A DNA stretch of 64,000 bases from Chryseobacterium mucoviscidosis (GTDB lineage Bacteria > Bacteroidota > Bacteroidia > Flavobacteriales > Weeksellaceae), in contig NZ_MVAG01000122.1 of NCBI RefSeq assembly GCF_002177115.1, positions 1 to 64,000 of the forward strand, given 5' to 3'. Of the stretch, positions 1 to 8,939 are shown in pieces. Both the position numbers and the translations under genes were made by a program. The notes below the pieces were generated by a model. It had not been told where the DNA came from and made no database searches. It saw nothing but the letters and a program-made list of their open reading frames with translations. The stretch's first letter is position 1, and each line of letters begins with the position of its first letter.

Positions 1-127
1 ATATCAACCAAATTATATTTAAAAAAAGAAAAAAATTAACTTTTAAAATTTGGAAAGTAACATAGGATGTTTAAACTAATTTTAAATTTAACCGCAAAAG
101 AGACAAAAGACTTTATTGAATTTACTT

Positions 128-265
128 AAAGTATTTCAAAAGTCTGCAAAGAGAAAAAATCTTTGATTTTTTTTAACTTATGTGCTCTTTTTTCCATTTA
201 ATTATTAAACTTAAACAACTAAAGTGTTACAATATTTTGCGGTAAAAAAGTTTAAACAAGTTTTT
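128..265. repeat. Dispersed intergenic repeat, copy 1
   Basis: Positions 128-192 match the reverse complement of 12301-12362 almost base for base: the first 21 nt are identical and the remainder differs only in homopolymer lengths and a few substitutions. The next part (201-265) matches the reverse complement of 50510-50577 with a handful of changes. No open frame is shared, so this is a mobile or REP-type non-coding element rather than a gene. Confidence 0.65.
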
Positions 266-300
266 CTTTAACTGCAAAAGATCTACTAAATTTTTATTGA

Positions 301-460
301 TTATCCGTTTATTAACCTAAAGCTTCGACAGGCTCAGCTTGACATCGCTAGAAATCAAGCGTTTAGTATTAGAGGTGTCACACTGAGCTTGTCGAAGTGC
401 CTGTTATAAATAATTGATTTTCATATCAATGCATAGTAATAGGTTGTTTAACGGATATTC
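301..460. repeat. Nested inverted-repeat (REP/MITE-like) element
   Basis: Outer arms 301-318 and 441-458 are inverted repeats (about 14 of 18 positions pair). Inside them, 322-340 and 378-397 form a second dyad built on CTTCGACAGGCTCAG and CTGAGCTTGTCGAAG, a palindrome widespread as an intergenic repeat in bacteria. The layout is that of a small non-autonomous palindromic element or a strong cruciform. Confidence 0.55.
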
Positions 461-670
461 AAAAAATTTTTTATTTAAAGTTGATTATTATAAATAAAAA
501 AGCCCACAATAGTTTTTAAAAATCTTTGATTTTTATTCTTTTGAGCACTTTAATTATTATAGAAATTCGGCTTTAACATTATCTCTTGTCCCTTTTGTGG
601 TTAATTCTGAATTAGTTGTAAAGTTTATCATTTAAATTTCAATCATCAATTTAACTCAATCAACCTAAAA

Positions 671-727
671 CTTAGCCTCAACCTCAATCAATCTTAACCT
701 TAGCCTTAGCCTCACTCTCACTTTCAC
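671..727. repeat. Degenerate hexanucleotide repeat
   Basis: On the - strand this stretch reads as successive hexamers of the type GCTAAG, GTTAAG, AGTGAG and GTTGAG. It starts at the stop codon of the - strand nuclease-domain gene and runs downstream of it. Confidence 0.5.
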
Positions 728-1155
728 TCCGGCTTATAAAACTGATACTGCTCATTCTCATAATACGCATGAATATGCTGCAAACCATTCGTCAGAACAA
801 TCTCTTTCGCTCCGATTACAGAATTATATCTTGCGGTTTGTTCAAAAGTTTTCTCCGTTAATTTAATTTGGGGAGCTTTGCATTCAATTAAAATTTTAGG
901 CTGTGCTTTTTCAGTAATTAAAAGATCAACCCTCTTCGTTAAACCATTTAAAACAATCTTTTTTTCCGTAATTAATGCAGAAGCAGAGTAGGACTGTACT
1001 GTAAGATAATAATGGATCCAGTGTTGGCGTACCCACTCTTCAGGAGTCAGCAAAAGGTAAGTTTTACGAACCAAATCATAAATAAAAAACTTATCTTTGT
1101 CTTTCTTGAATTTAAAATCAAAAGTTTCCTGAAAATTCAGTTTTGGAAGTTCCAT
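724..1155 (-). CDS. Type I restriction HsdR N-terminal-domain protein
   Basis: A 143-residue protein that looks like a stand-alone version of the HsdR N-terminal nuclease domain (HSDR_N_2 type). Residues 75-100 carry the PD-(D/E)xK-like core: the aspartate of KRVDLLI, then IECKAPQ with the Glu-x-Lys pair. No helicase domain and no hsdM or hsdS neighbours are present, so it is not a complete restriction enzyme. It starts only 7 bp from the divergent holA start, an arrangement I recall as common in Flavobacteriia, so promoters must lie inside the opposite coding sequence. A TATTTTTG -7-like box for this gene lies at 1193-1186. DNA substrate and role are unknown. Confidence 0.8.
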   Translation of the reverse strand: MELPKLNFQETFDFKFKKDKDKFFIYDLVRKTYLLLTPEEWVRQHWIHYYLTVQSYSASALITEKKIVLNGLTKRVDLLITEKAQPKILIECKAPQIKLTEKTFEQTARYNSVIGAKEIVLTNGLQHIHAYYENEQYQFYKPE

Positions 1156-1162
1156 TTATAAG

Positions 1163-2200
1163 ATGAAAGAATTAGATTTAATCCTCAAAAATATTAAAAA
1201 TAAAGAAGTTTTACCGATTTATTTTTTTCACGGAGAAGAACCCTACTTTATAGATCTTGCTGTAAAAGCTCTCGAACACGACTTTCTGACAGAAGATGAA
1301 AAAGCATTCAACCAAACCGTAGTCTATGGCAAAGATACCACTTATCAGGAAGTTCTCTCTTTGGCGAGACAGTTTCCCATGATGGGCGACAAACAGGTAA
1401 TCATTGTAAAAGAAGCGCAGGATTTAAGACTCGCTGAAAGCGAAAGCAATGCTTTGGAAATGTACGTTCAGAATCCTGTTCCGTCTACCGTTCTGGTTTT
1501 TGCGCACAAACACAAAAAATTAGACAGCCGAAAGAAAGTCACCAAATCTTTAGAAAAAGCGAAAGTATTATTTTTAAGCGAATCAATCCGCGAAAACAAC
1601 CTTCCCAAATGGATTGCAGACGAATGTGCCGCACTAAAAATAAAAACAGCTCCCAATATCTCACATCTTTTAGCGGAATATTTAGGAAACGACCTTTCAA
1701 GAATTGCCAATGAGCTGAATAAACTTAAGATCATCCTGAAAGACGGTGAGGTTTTAGACGGAACCATCATCGAAAACCACATCGGAATCAGCAAAGAATA
1801 CAATGTTTTTGAATTACAGAAAGCTTTAGGAACAAAAAATGCCAACGCAGCATTTAAAATTGCACATTTTATGGGCAAAAACCCTAAAAACAATCCCTTT
1901 GTCATGATGTTGGCAAGTTTATACAATTACTTTTCCAATGTTATTATTTACAACACCATGATTGGTCAGCCGCCTCAGACAATTGCCGTACAAATGGGTG
2001 TAAATCCTTATTTTATAAAAGATTACGCGGAATCGGCAAGATTATATCCATTAAAACATGCAACCAGAGTCATTTCAATTTTAAGAGAATTCGACATGAA
2101 AGGAAAAGGATTGGGCGCAGTAAATATGAGCGAAGCAGAACTGATTAAAGAATTGGTTTACAAAATTATAAATGTCGATAAAATTAAGATGAAAGTATGA
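1163..2200 (+). CDS. holA: DNA polymerase III subunit delta
   Basis: This 345-residue protein is the delta subunit of the clamp loader, which opens the beta sliding clamp and loads it on DNA. The start PIYFFHGEEPYFID (about residues 17-30) is the typical N-terminal signature, where the P-loop is degenerate as expected for delta. The AAA-like lid region (about residues 150-210, with LAEYLGNDLSRIANELNKL) and a helical C-terminal collar domain follow. Length fits the family. It is the first + strand gene and is followed by 184 bp before trxB. Confidence 0.92.
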   Translation: MKELDLILKNIKNKEVLPIYFFHGEEPYFIDLAVKALEHDFLTEDEKAFNQTVVYGKDTTYQEVLSLARQFPMMGDKQVIIVKEAQDLRLAESESNALEMYVQNPVPSTVLVFAHKHKKLDSRKKVTKSLEKAKVLFLSESIRENNLPKWIADECAALKIKTAPNISHLLAEYLGNDLSRIANELNKLKIILKDGEVLDGTIIENHIGISKEYNVFELQKALGTKNANAAFKIAHFMGKNPKNNPFVMMLASLYNYFSNVIIYNTMIGQPPQTIAVQMGVNPYFIKDYAESARLYPLKHATRVISILREFDMKGKGLGAVNMSEAELIKELVYKIINVDKIKMKV

Positions 2201-2333
2201 TTTTGATAATTGTTGTTTGTTGATTGACCTTAATTTTACCGTCAACGGACAACCAATGTCTAACAGCTACTATCGAAATTCAACATATTAGATATTGACA
2301 ACTATCATTAAAATAACTTTAAATAAACAGTAA

Positions 2334-2366
2334 AAATTCCGAAATTAGCACTCGGAAATTTTAAAT
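2334..2366 (+). terminator. Possible terminator after holA
   Basis: Dyad TTCCGA...TCGGAA flanked by AAA/TTT pairs, followed by a T-rich run. It lies just upstream of trxB, so it could also be a 5' leader hairpin. Confidence 0.35.
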
Positions 2367-2384
2367 TTTTTTGAAAAGCAGAAT

Positions 2385-3326
2385 ATGGAGCAAAACATTT
2401 TAGATTGTGTGATCGTTGGATCTGGACCTTCTGGTTTCACAGCGGCAATTTATGCAGCAAGAGCAGACTTAAAACCTGAACTGTACACAGGTCTGGAGCC
2501 GGGCGGACAATTGACTACAACTACTGAAGTCGACAACTTTCCAGGATATCCGAACGGAATTACAGGTCCTGAAATGATGATGGATTTGCAGAAGCAGGCT
2601 GAAAGATTCGAAACAAAAGTACATTATGAAATGATTACTAAAGTTGAATTTTCAAAAGAAGTAGGAGGAGTTCATAAACTGTACGCAGGAAATAAAGAAA
2701 TTTTTGCCAAAACAGTAATTATTTCTACCGGAGCTACTGCGAAATATTTAGGTCTTGATGACGAAAAAAAATATAATGGAGGAGGAGTTTCCGCGTGTGC
2801 AACGTGCGACGGATTTTTCTACAGAGGAAAAGATGTTGTGGTGGTAGGAGCAGGAGATACCGCAGCGGAAGAAGCAACTTATCTTGCAAAGCTGGTGAAC
2901 AAAGTAACAATGCTGGTAAGAAAAGATGAATTCAGAGCTTCCAAAGCAATGGTTCACAGAGTGAATAATACGCCCAATATTGAAGTGAAATTCCACCACG
3001 AGTTAATTGGTATTGAAGGAGAAAATAACCTTGTAGAGAGAGCAGTGGTCATCAATAATCAGACTCAGGAAAAATCTACCATTGATGTTCATGGAATCTT
3101 TATTGCCATTGGTCACAAGCCGAATACAGATATTTTTGTGGGACAGATTGATCTGGATGAAAACGGATATATTGTAACAGAAAAAGGTTCTTCAAGAACA
3201 AATCTTCCGGGAGTTTTTGCTGCGGGAGATGTTCAGGATCATATTTACAGACAGGCGATTACTGCTGCGGGAAGCGGTTGTATGGCAGCAATGGATGCAG
3301 AGAAGTATCTTGCAGAATTGCATTAA
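2385..3326 (+). CDS. trxB: Thioredoxin-disulfide reductase
   Basis: A 313-residue FAD/NADPH flavoenzyme that reduces oxidised thioredoxin in the cytoplasm. The FAD-binding GxGxxG is in VIVGSGPSGFTAA (residues 9-21). The redox-active CATC motif is at Cys138-Cys141 followed by DG. The NADPH-binding motif VVGAGDTAAEEA is at 153-164, and the second FAD motif GVFAAGD is near residue 270. Length and motif order are those of low-molecular-weight bacterial TrxB. A strong terminator follows directly, so it is the last gene of its transcript. Confidence 0.96.
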   Translation: MEQNILDCVIVGSGPSGFTAAIYAARADLKPELYTGLEPGGQLTTTTEVDNFPGYPNGITGPEMMMDLQKQAERFETKVHYEMITKVEFSKEVGGVHKLYAGNKEIFAKTVIISTGATAKYLGLDDEKKYNGGGVSACATCDGFFYRGKDVVVVGAGDTAAEEATYLAKLVNKVTMLVRKDEFRASKAMVHRVNNTPNIEVKFHHELIGIEGENNLVERAVVINNQTQEKSTIDVHGIFIAIGHKPNTDIFVGQIDLDENGYIVTEKGSSRTNLPGVFAAGDVQDHIYRQAITAAGSGCMAAMDAEKYLAELH

Positions 3327-3344
3327 TCTTAAGAAATTAAATAT

Positions 3345-3374
3345 AAAAACGCATCTTTCGGGATGCGTTTTTTG
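3345..3374 (+). terminator. Rho-independent terminator of trxB
   Basis: AAAACGCATC, a short loop TTTCG and GATGCGTTTT followed by further T residues. Confidence 0.85.
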
Positions 3375-3489
3375 TTTACAATTCGCACAAAAATCATTTT
3401 AAAAAGGTATAATTAAAGTTTTTAACCGAAATAATTCAACTGATTTTTAGCTCATTATTAATTCTTGTTAAAATTTGTCAGGAAAATAT

Positions 3490-3520
3490 TTTGTCAGAAT
3501 TGAAAAACATTCTATATTTG
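3490..3520 (+). promoter_or_regulatory. Bacteroidota-type promoter of tRNA-Ser
   Basis: TTTG at 3490-3493 (-33) and TATATTTG at 3513-3520 (-7) are separated by 19 bp, matching the known Bacteroidota sigma-ABfr consensus. The tRNA begins 34 nt after the -7 box. Confidence 0.8.
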
Positions 3521-3554
3521 CACCACTGAAAACAACGATATAATCGGAGTTTCT

Positions 3555-3639
3555 GGAGAGTTGGCAGAGTGGTCGATTGCGGCAGTCTTGAAAACTGTTG
3601 ACTGTAACAGGTCCGGGGGTTCGAATCCCTCACTCTCCG
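3555..3639 (+). tRNA. tRNA-Ser (UGA anticodon)
   Basis: An 85-nt type II tRNA. The acceptor stem GGAGAGT pairs with ACTCTCC and the discriminator is G. The anticodon loop CTTGAAA carries TGA, there is a long variable arm, and the T arm contains GGTTCGAATCC. The CCA end is not encoded. An identical gene lies in inverted orientation at 38271-38355, with about 45 bp of upstream and 17 bp of downstream sequence also conserved. Confidence 0.97.
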
Positions 3640-3640
3640 C

Positions 3641-3946
3641 AAAAAACCTTCAAATTTATTTTGAAGGTTTTTTTTATGCCTGAAGTTTAAAATTCTTGGA
3701 TCATTGCAGAATCATAGTTGTTAAATTTTCTTTTTCCGTTTTGTTGTTACTCTCTTTTGTGCTTTATTTGCAGAATTCTATTGAGCTGAAAAAGTTGTAA
3801 AGATTAAATCTACCTGAGATTTTTTTATTGAAATTTGAGATTAATGCAATTGCTGAAGCAGATGTGTGAGACCATTATTAAAAACTTCTTAACCGCTGAA
3901 TAGAAAAATTTTTCATTTAAATAATAACCATAAAAACATGTAAACG
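3641..3946. other. Intergenic region with tRNA terminator
   Basis: Starts with a hairpin (ACCTTCAAA/TTTGAAGGT, 3646-3668) and T-run that terminates the tRNA transcript. The rest is AT-rich with no gene. It leads into the translation start of the leucine-rich-repeat gene. Confidence 0.6.
3646..3675 (+). terminator. Terminator of tRNA-Ser
   Basis: Nine-base-pair stem ACCTTCAAA/TTTGAAGGT followed by an eight-T run. Confidence 0.8.
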
Positions 3947-5902
3947 ATGAGTACTGAAAATGTAGAAAATCAAATAAATAAATCAACAGTTCTTGATGAA
4001 GAAACGCAGAAAATTGAGGAAATCTTAGGAATAAAACCGGAAGATTACTTAAAATATAACTTACTTCAATATTTACATCTCAAAGACATCGATATTGAGG
4101 ATTTTTCAAAGTTTTTACCATACCTTATTAAAGTAACAAAAGTAAAACTTACCAATTGTACTATTGCCAATTTTTCCGAATTGTTAAAAATAGAGAGTTG
4201 TTCCAGTTTCACTCTGGATAATGTGACTTTCAGAAACAATGAGTGTAATGTAACCACAGGATTTCCTTATGAAATCAGATTTTCAAATATGAGCTTTGAC
4301 GCAGGTTGTTTTAATAGCTTTCATATATCGTCATCCGGTAAAGGGCATAAGCATCTTTTTATTAATAATTGTCATATTGATAATATTCAGGAAATCAGTA
4401 ATATAAAAGGACTTTATTCATTACATCTCGACAGCATAACTTTTACTTGTAACCCCACCAAAGTAAAAGAAAAATCAATTTACATGATCCATATTTTCAA
4501 CTCGAAGTTTGAAGATATTTCTTTTATACCATTTAAAAAATCAGTAACAGACATTGAGTTTAGAAACTGTAAAATTGGAAGTTTTAAAGGAATTTCAGAG
4601 TTTGAAAAACTTGAAGAAATTAAAATGAATACCGATACGGTAGTTGAGAACAGAGAAGCATTAGAAAACCCTTTCAATAAAGAGATTACCTGTCATTTTA
4701 GTAAGGCGGAGAAACCATTTCGTTTAAAAAATGCAGTATCACTCAGAAATTATATTAATGAATTAAGCTTTACCTATTTTAAGGTGAAAAAAGTAAAGGA
4801 TCTTGAAAAGTTTGAAATGGTTAAAACTCTTTCATTTGATAAGTCTGAATTTTATGTAGATGCTTTTCTGCCTATTGCCAATCAGATTCAAAAAGTGAAG
4901 ATGAGAGATTCTGAGATTAAAAAACATAAATATTTCAGGTCTTTTGTTAATTTGAAGAGTTTTGAATCACTCTGTTTCTCAAGAGAGAGTAAAGAGATAA
5001 AAAATTTCTCAAAATTACTTCCGTTAAAAGATCAGCTGATGAGTCTGGATTTTTATGAAGACGAAGAAATGGATAAAAAAGCTCCAGATTATCCCATCGG
5101 ACAATTTACTTCACTGGAAACCTTAAAATTGGGTTATGAAATTTCTGCAAAAACGGGAAGATCTATTATGAAGTTGAAAAAATTGAGAAAGCTGGATATT
5201 AGCATAGCAAAAACAAAGCATATTTTCGATTTGGGACATCTGAAAAAGCTGGAGTTTTTAATTTTTAATTCGAGGACAAAGTTTATCGGATTTGAAAATT
5301 TAAAACATTTAAAATCTCTCAAGATCATCAATGATAAAAAGTTCGATCTCAGAACACTTCCCAAAATAGAATCTTTAAAAAGGCTGAATTTGTATGGAAA
5401 TGACTCTAAAATGAAAGGGTTTAGCCGTTTCCCCAATTTGGAATTTCTTAGCCTTCAAGGAGCCGGTAAGGTGAATTTAAAACCTTTGAAAAAGCTAAAG
5501 GTTCTGGATTTGTATAACAGTAACATCACAGGTTTTTCTTCCTTTGGAAATATGCCATTTCTGGAAAAATTAGATTTATCATGTATTCAGAATAATATTG
5601 ATTTGAAGGAAATGTATAAGTTCCCGAATTTGAAATGGCTGGGATTTTTAGAAAGCGAAGAACTGGATGATATTTCCGGTTTGGAGCCTTTAAAAAAGCT
5701 GGAGCGTTTGGATTTATTCCAAACCAACGTTACAGATGTGAAAGTTCTGAACACTTTACCGAATTTAAAAGAAGTGAATTTAGCAGTAAAAAATTACAAG
5801 CTGGATCTCAAAGCACAACTGGATCGTCCTGAAATAGCGGCTTATTATGCATTGCCGAGTGTTATGTTTTTTATCTGGAAAGAAGATGAATTTGGGATTT
5901 AA
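3947..5902 (+). CDS. Leucine-rich-repeat protein
   Basis: A 651-residue protein with no signal peptide or membrane segment, so probably cytoplasmic. From about residue 55 to the end it consists of irregular leucine-rich repeats of about 20-24 residues (for example FENLKHLKSLKIINDK and LKKLEFLIFNSRT). The repeats become most regular between residues 380 and 620. The first 30 residues are acidic and non-repetitive. It opens the + strand island of unassigned soluble proteins and is 51 bp upstream of the next ORF, so the two may be co-transcribed. LRR proteins bind other proteins; a role as an immunity or anti-toxin partner is inferred only from the neighbourhood. Confidence 0.8.
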   Translation: MSTENVENQINKSTVLDEETQKIEEILGIKPEDYLKYNLLQYLHLKDIDIEDFSKFLPYLIKVTKVKLTNCTIANFSELLKIESCSSFTLDNVTFRNNECNVTTGFPYEIRFSNMSFDAGCFNSFHISSSGKGHKHLFINNCHIDNIQEISNIKGLYSLHLDSITFTCNPTKVKEKSIYMIHIFNSKFEDISFIPFKKSVTDIEFRNCKIGSFKGISEFEKLEEIKMNTDTVVENREALENPFNKEITCHFSKAEKPFRLKNAVSLRNYINELSFTYFKVKKVKDLEKFEMVKTLSFDKSEFYVDAFLPIANQIQKVKMRDSEIKKHKYFRSFVNLKSFESLCFSRESKEIKNFSKLLPLKDQLMSLDFYEDEEMDKKAPDYPIGQFTSLETLKLGYEISAKTGRSIMKLKKLRKLDISIAKTKHIFDLGHLKKLEFLIFNSRTKFIGFENLKHLKSLKIINDKKFDLRTLPKIESLKRLNLYGNDSKMKGFSRFPNLEFLSLQGAGKVNLKPLKKLKVLDLYNSNITGFSSFGNMPFLEKLDLSCIQNNIDLKEMYKFPNLKWLGFLESEELDDISGLEPLKKLERLDLFQTNVTDVKVLNTLPNLKEVNLAVKNYKLDLKAQLDRPEIAAYYALPSVMFFIWKEDEFGI

Positions 5903-5953
5903 GAAGAATTACACTTATTTCTAATCTTTGACTAAAATATTTTAAAACTAAAA

Positions 5954-6457
5954 ATGCAAAAAAAATTCGAAAAAGATACCAGTGGTGTTTTGCTTATCTG
6001 TTCTAAAAAAGGTCTTAAAAAGTATTTTGCAGACAATATATTCAGTTATAATTATCCCGACGGAATTCTTCCGCTCATCAACAATGGCTCCGTTATCGCT
6101 TTAACCACAGAAAGCAGCGAAGATGTAAAGGGTGAGGTGATGGATATTTCTATGAACGATTTTAAAGGCTACAGACTTTACGGGGAGCAAAATTTTTTTA
6201 TTGAAGAAGAAGATGAAATATACGTTCTTTCTCATGCGGAATTTACCCAGATTTGCAGTAATCATTCAGGAGATATTGATGCCTTCAGCTTTTGGAACGA
6301 AAAAATAATGATCAATAATCTCAGGGCAGGATGGGCAATTGCCTTTACACACTGCAAAATGCGCAGCAACAGTATATATTTAAGAGCCATTATTCAGCTT
6401 ATTTATACAAAAGACCGTTTCCCTTATCCGGAAATATTATCTATACCAACGTTTTAA
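5954..6457 (+). CDS. Hypothetical protein of the immunity-like island
   Basis: A 167-residue acidic protein that I do not recognise. It has no signal peptide or transmembrane segment. It is mixed alpha/beta in appearance, with a hydrophobic strand GVLLICSKKGL near the N terminus and an aromatic acidic stretch (NFFIEEEDEIYVL) near residue 80. It ends 21 bp before the SUFU-like gene, which suggests the two are expressed together. Its size and context fit a toxin-immunity protein, but no motif proves this. Confidence 0.7.
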   Translation: MQKKFEKDTSGVLLICSKKGLKKYFADNIFSYNYPDGILPLINNGSVIALTTESSEDVKGEVMDISMNDFKGYRLYGEQNFFIEEEDEIYVLSHAEFTQICSNHSGDIDAFSFWNEKIMINNLRAGWAIAFTHCKMRSNSIYLRAIIQLIYTKDRFPYPEILSIPTF

Positions 6458-6478
6458 AAAAACTAATATTTAAAAAAC

Positions 6479-7975
6479 ATGAAAAACAACTATTTAAGTT
6501 CAGAAGAAGCTCAAAAATTGATTGCCAGACTTTCTGAAGAAATGAACGAATTGCTTATTGAAGGACGTACCTATCATTATGAAGCGTACAGAAATCAATA
6601 CGGAAGTTCGTCCAATACCGGAATTTATTTTTATGAAAATGGAGTTTTTTACAATGATTTCCATGTAGGAGAATACGATAAGGAAGAGATGAATGAACAT
6701 CTGGATAAATTTCGAGATTATGATTATTCTGATCTTATTTACTTTTTCCCGGTACATTCTAAGGTAAAATTCACTTTTAAAAAAGGAGAACCCGTTAAAG
6801 CTGAAAGATACAGCATCCCGATGTTTCTTGAAGATATTAAAAAGGAAACGGAGGACAGAGCTGGAAAATACAGCGAAAATGATAATGTTTTTCTGAAAGC
6901 GGAAGCTTTGATCCATTTTAAAAAAGAAGCGGACGAAATCGGGATGTTTATAGATTCCACATATCATTACAACGATAAAATGAGGTCTTTCGGGCATTTT
7001 GGCGGAAGTAAAGAAATCCTTTCCATTTATCATCAGTTGGAAAATAAAATAGATAGTCTTTTTTTTAGCTATGAAAACGGTAATCTCAGCGTACAGTCAG
7101 ATCCTGCGGTTGAAGAATACGGATTTGAACCTTTAAGAGTTTCTCAAATAGAGTTTAGTCCGGAATACGAAAAGCAGAAAAAAGCTACAACAGATAGCCA
7201 AAAACTGAGGCATGAATTTTTCAAATCTTTAGGGAAACTGGATGAGCGAATTATTTATCTGCGAGTGGGCGGATTCAGAGATCATTCATGGCCTGGAGGA
7301 AGCTCTTACCATAATTCATGCAAAATGAGGGTTATTCATGCACCGGGATCTACGATATTGATGACAGACGGACTTTCAGATCCTTACGAAAACTTTTATT
7401 ATGGTCAAAATTCTCAGTATAACGGAATCGGAGCCGAATTTTACATGGAATTTCACGGCAATATACCGTACGAAATCATTCATAAGCATTTTGCTGTTGC
7501 CCTCGTAAACAGTACTTCTCAAATTGCAATCGGGCATGGTGATTTTAAAGCATTAATGGAGAAATTCGGTGAAACATCTCTGGAATTTACCGAAGACAAT
7601 ATTGAACTCTGGGTAAACAGAGAAAATGAAGCCAATCATAATGCATTAAGCTTTATTACTTCAAAAGATTTTATGAAAAATGAAAGCTTTGGTGTTTTGC
7701 TGGGTATGCAGTCAAATACCGTTCCTCAGAAATTAAAGCTGAATTTAGAAGAGATTTTGTTGATTTCCGTAAAACCTTTTGAAAACAAATGGCTGAAAAC
7801 AACAAAAATAAGAAGTAAAAATAATGAGGTTGCAAAGGCAGCAAGAGAAGAAATCATGCAGACGTGGAAAGAAAGCGGAGAAATGAATCTTGTGCCGCTA
7901 ACGTATCAGAAAGAATACATCAAAACGTCGCCGGATTCGGAAGGGATGAAGCTGGTTCCTTTGTTTCCTTTTTAA
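6479..7975 (+). CDS. SUFU-like (suppressor of fused domain) protein
   Basis: A 498-residue soluble protein. Residues about 275-440 resemble the suppressor-of-fused domain: a strand with HAPGSTILMTDGLSDPY, then GIGAEFYMEF, a helical section and ILLISVKPFENKWL. Bacterial SUFU-domain proteins are known as a frequent immunity family in polymorphic-toxin loci. The N-terminal half is a separate alpha/beta region beginning with a helix EEAQKLIARLSEEMNELL, which may be a second immunity module. The tail (about 455-498) is polar. It is immediately followed by an alpha-2-macroglobulin gene fragment. The SUFU call rests on recalled sequence pattern only. Confidence 0.6.
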   Translation: MKNNYLSSEEAQKLIARLSEEMNELLIEGRTYHYEAYRNQYGSSSNTGIYFYENGVFYNDFHVGEYDKEEMNEHLDKFRDYDYSDLIYFFPVHSKVKFTFKKGEPVKAERYSIPMFLEDIKKETEDRAGKYSENDNVFLKAEALIHFKKEADEIGMFIDSTYHYNDKMRSFGHFGGSKEILSIYHQLENKIDSLFFSYENGNLSVQSDPAVEEYGFEPLRVSQIEFSPEYEKQKKATTDSQKLRHEFFKSLGKLDERIIYLRVGGFRDHSWPGGSSYHNSCKMRVIHAPGSTILMTDGLSDPYENFYYGQNSQYNGIGAEFYMEFHGNIPYEIIHKHFAVALVNSTSQIAIGHGDFKALMEKFGETSLEFTEDNIELWVNRENEANHNALSFITSKDFMKNESFGVLLGMQSNTVPQKLKLNLEEILLISVKPFENKWLKTTKIRSKNNEVAKAAREEIMQTWKESGEMNLVPLTYQKEYIKTSPDSEGMKLVPLFPF

Positions 7976-7995
7976 AAAACAATAAACCATTGTAA

Positions 7996-8247
7996 GCAGG
8001 ATTTGAACCTTTGGATGTACTTTCGGGGTATCAGTGGAAAAATGGTTTGGGCTATTATCAGTCGACCAAAGATGCTTCCACGAATTTCTACATTGAACAG
8101 ATGCCGAAAGGAAAGTATGTTTTCGAATACGATTACGTCGCCAATGCATCCGGAATATTCTCAAACGGAATTACCACGATCCAGAATTATTACGCACCGC
8201 AGATGAATGCGCATACGAAAGGAAGTAATGTGATGATTTCGGAATGA
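7996..8247 (+). pseudogene. Fragment of an alpha-2-macroglobulin family gene (C-terminal end)
   Basis: An 83-codon open stretch that follows a stop codon and has no good start. Its residues match the extreme C terminus of Bacteroidota alpha-2-macroglobulin-type proteins, including MPKGKYVFEYDYVANASG and FSNGITTIQNYYAPQM. The rest of that protein (normally well over 1500 residues) is absent. It lies only 20 bp after the SUFU-like stop. It is probably a recombination scar left when neighbouring gene ends were exchanged, not a working gene. Confidence 0.7.
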
Positions 8248-8358
8248 TTGGTTACAAATGATAAAACGGTAAAAAAGATATTTTAAAAAATCATAAAAGA
8301 TAACGCGATAATTAGAATATCTTAAGTTTTCAAAAAGAATAAAATGCAATTTTAAGAT

Positions 8359-8928
8359 TTGGAAAATATAAAAATTAAAATACAGCTTCATAAAAATTGG
8401 ATACATGATAAAGGAGGAGAGCAGCTGAACGTTGAAAATGAAGAGTTGAGCAATATGGAATTATTTGATGAAAATTTAAATTCAGCTGTGTTTTGTAATA
8501 CAAAATTTATAAACGGAGTTTTCCGAAATGTAAATCTGGGCGGAAGTTCTTTCTTTAACTGTGTTTTTTCTTCGGTCAATTTTGAGAATTCGTATCTCAG
8601 AAAGTGTGAATTTCACCAGTGCAGATTCCAAAACTGTATATTTTTAGAAAGTGAAACAACAAAAGCAGAGTTTTATGATACTTCCGTGGAGTTTTGTCTT
8701 TTTAAGAATTTAAAATTAGGCTGGAGTTATTTTGGGAATTGTATAATTTCTGGCTCAAATTTTCAGTTGGTAGAAGTGGATGGTTTAATTTTTTCTGAAT
8801 GTCGGTTTCAGAATCTTGATTTTAAAGATCTGAAATTCAGCAAAGCGTATCCTGTGAAGATAAATGACTGTGCAAATATCATTGCTGTAGAAGAATTAAA
8901 AAAACAAACAAAATGTACATCCGACTGA
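8359..8928 (+). CDS. Pentapeptide-repeat protein
   Basis: A 189-residue protein. Residues about 32-155 form a pentapeptide-repeat quadrilateral beta-helix with central F/L every fifth residue, for example VFCNTKFINGVFRNVNLGG and CEFHQCRFQNCIF. The helix is cysteine-rich. The only available start near the repeat onset is TTG at 8359; an upstream ATG at 8344 runs straight into a stop. It overlaps the next ORF if that ORF uses its first ATG. Some pentapeptide proteins mimic DNA or protect gyrase; here the context suggests an immunity role, which is inference. Confidence 0.75.
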   Translation: MENIKIKIQLHKNWIHDKGGEQLNVENEELSNMELFDENLNSAVFCNTKFINGVFRNVNLGGSSFFNCVFSSVNFENSYLRKCEFHQCRFQNCIFLESETTKAEFYDTSVEFCLFKNLKLGWSYFGNCIISGSNFQLVEVDGLIFSECRFQNLDFKDLKFSKAYPVKINDCANIIAVEELKKQTKCTSD

Positions 8929-8939
8929 ACAGTGAAAAA

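Larger units (their letters stand above)
1..723. other. Non-coding, repeat-rich region
   Basis: No convincing gene. It holds a dispersed intergenic repeat (128-265, with relatives at 12270-12362 and 50510-50577), a large imperfect inverted-repeat element (301-460) and a pyrimidine-rich hexamer tract (671-727). The rest is very AT-rich with many in-frame stops. Confidence 0.6.

Noticed and set aside
724..1155. Functional type I restriction system
   Set aside because: Only the N-terminal nuclease-like domain is present, without helicase, methylase or specificity genes.
1468..1926. Long antisense frame inside holA
   Set aside because: It lies entirely within a well-supported gene and has no recognisable protein features; the same holds for the other antisense frames in the large kinase and receptor genes.
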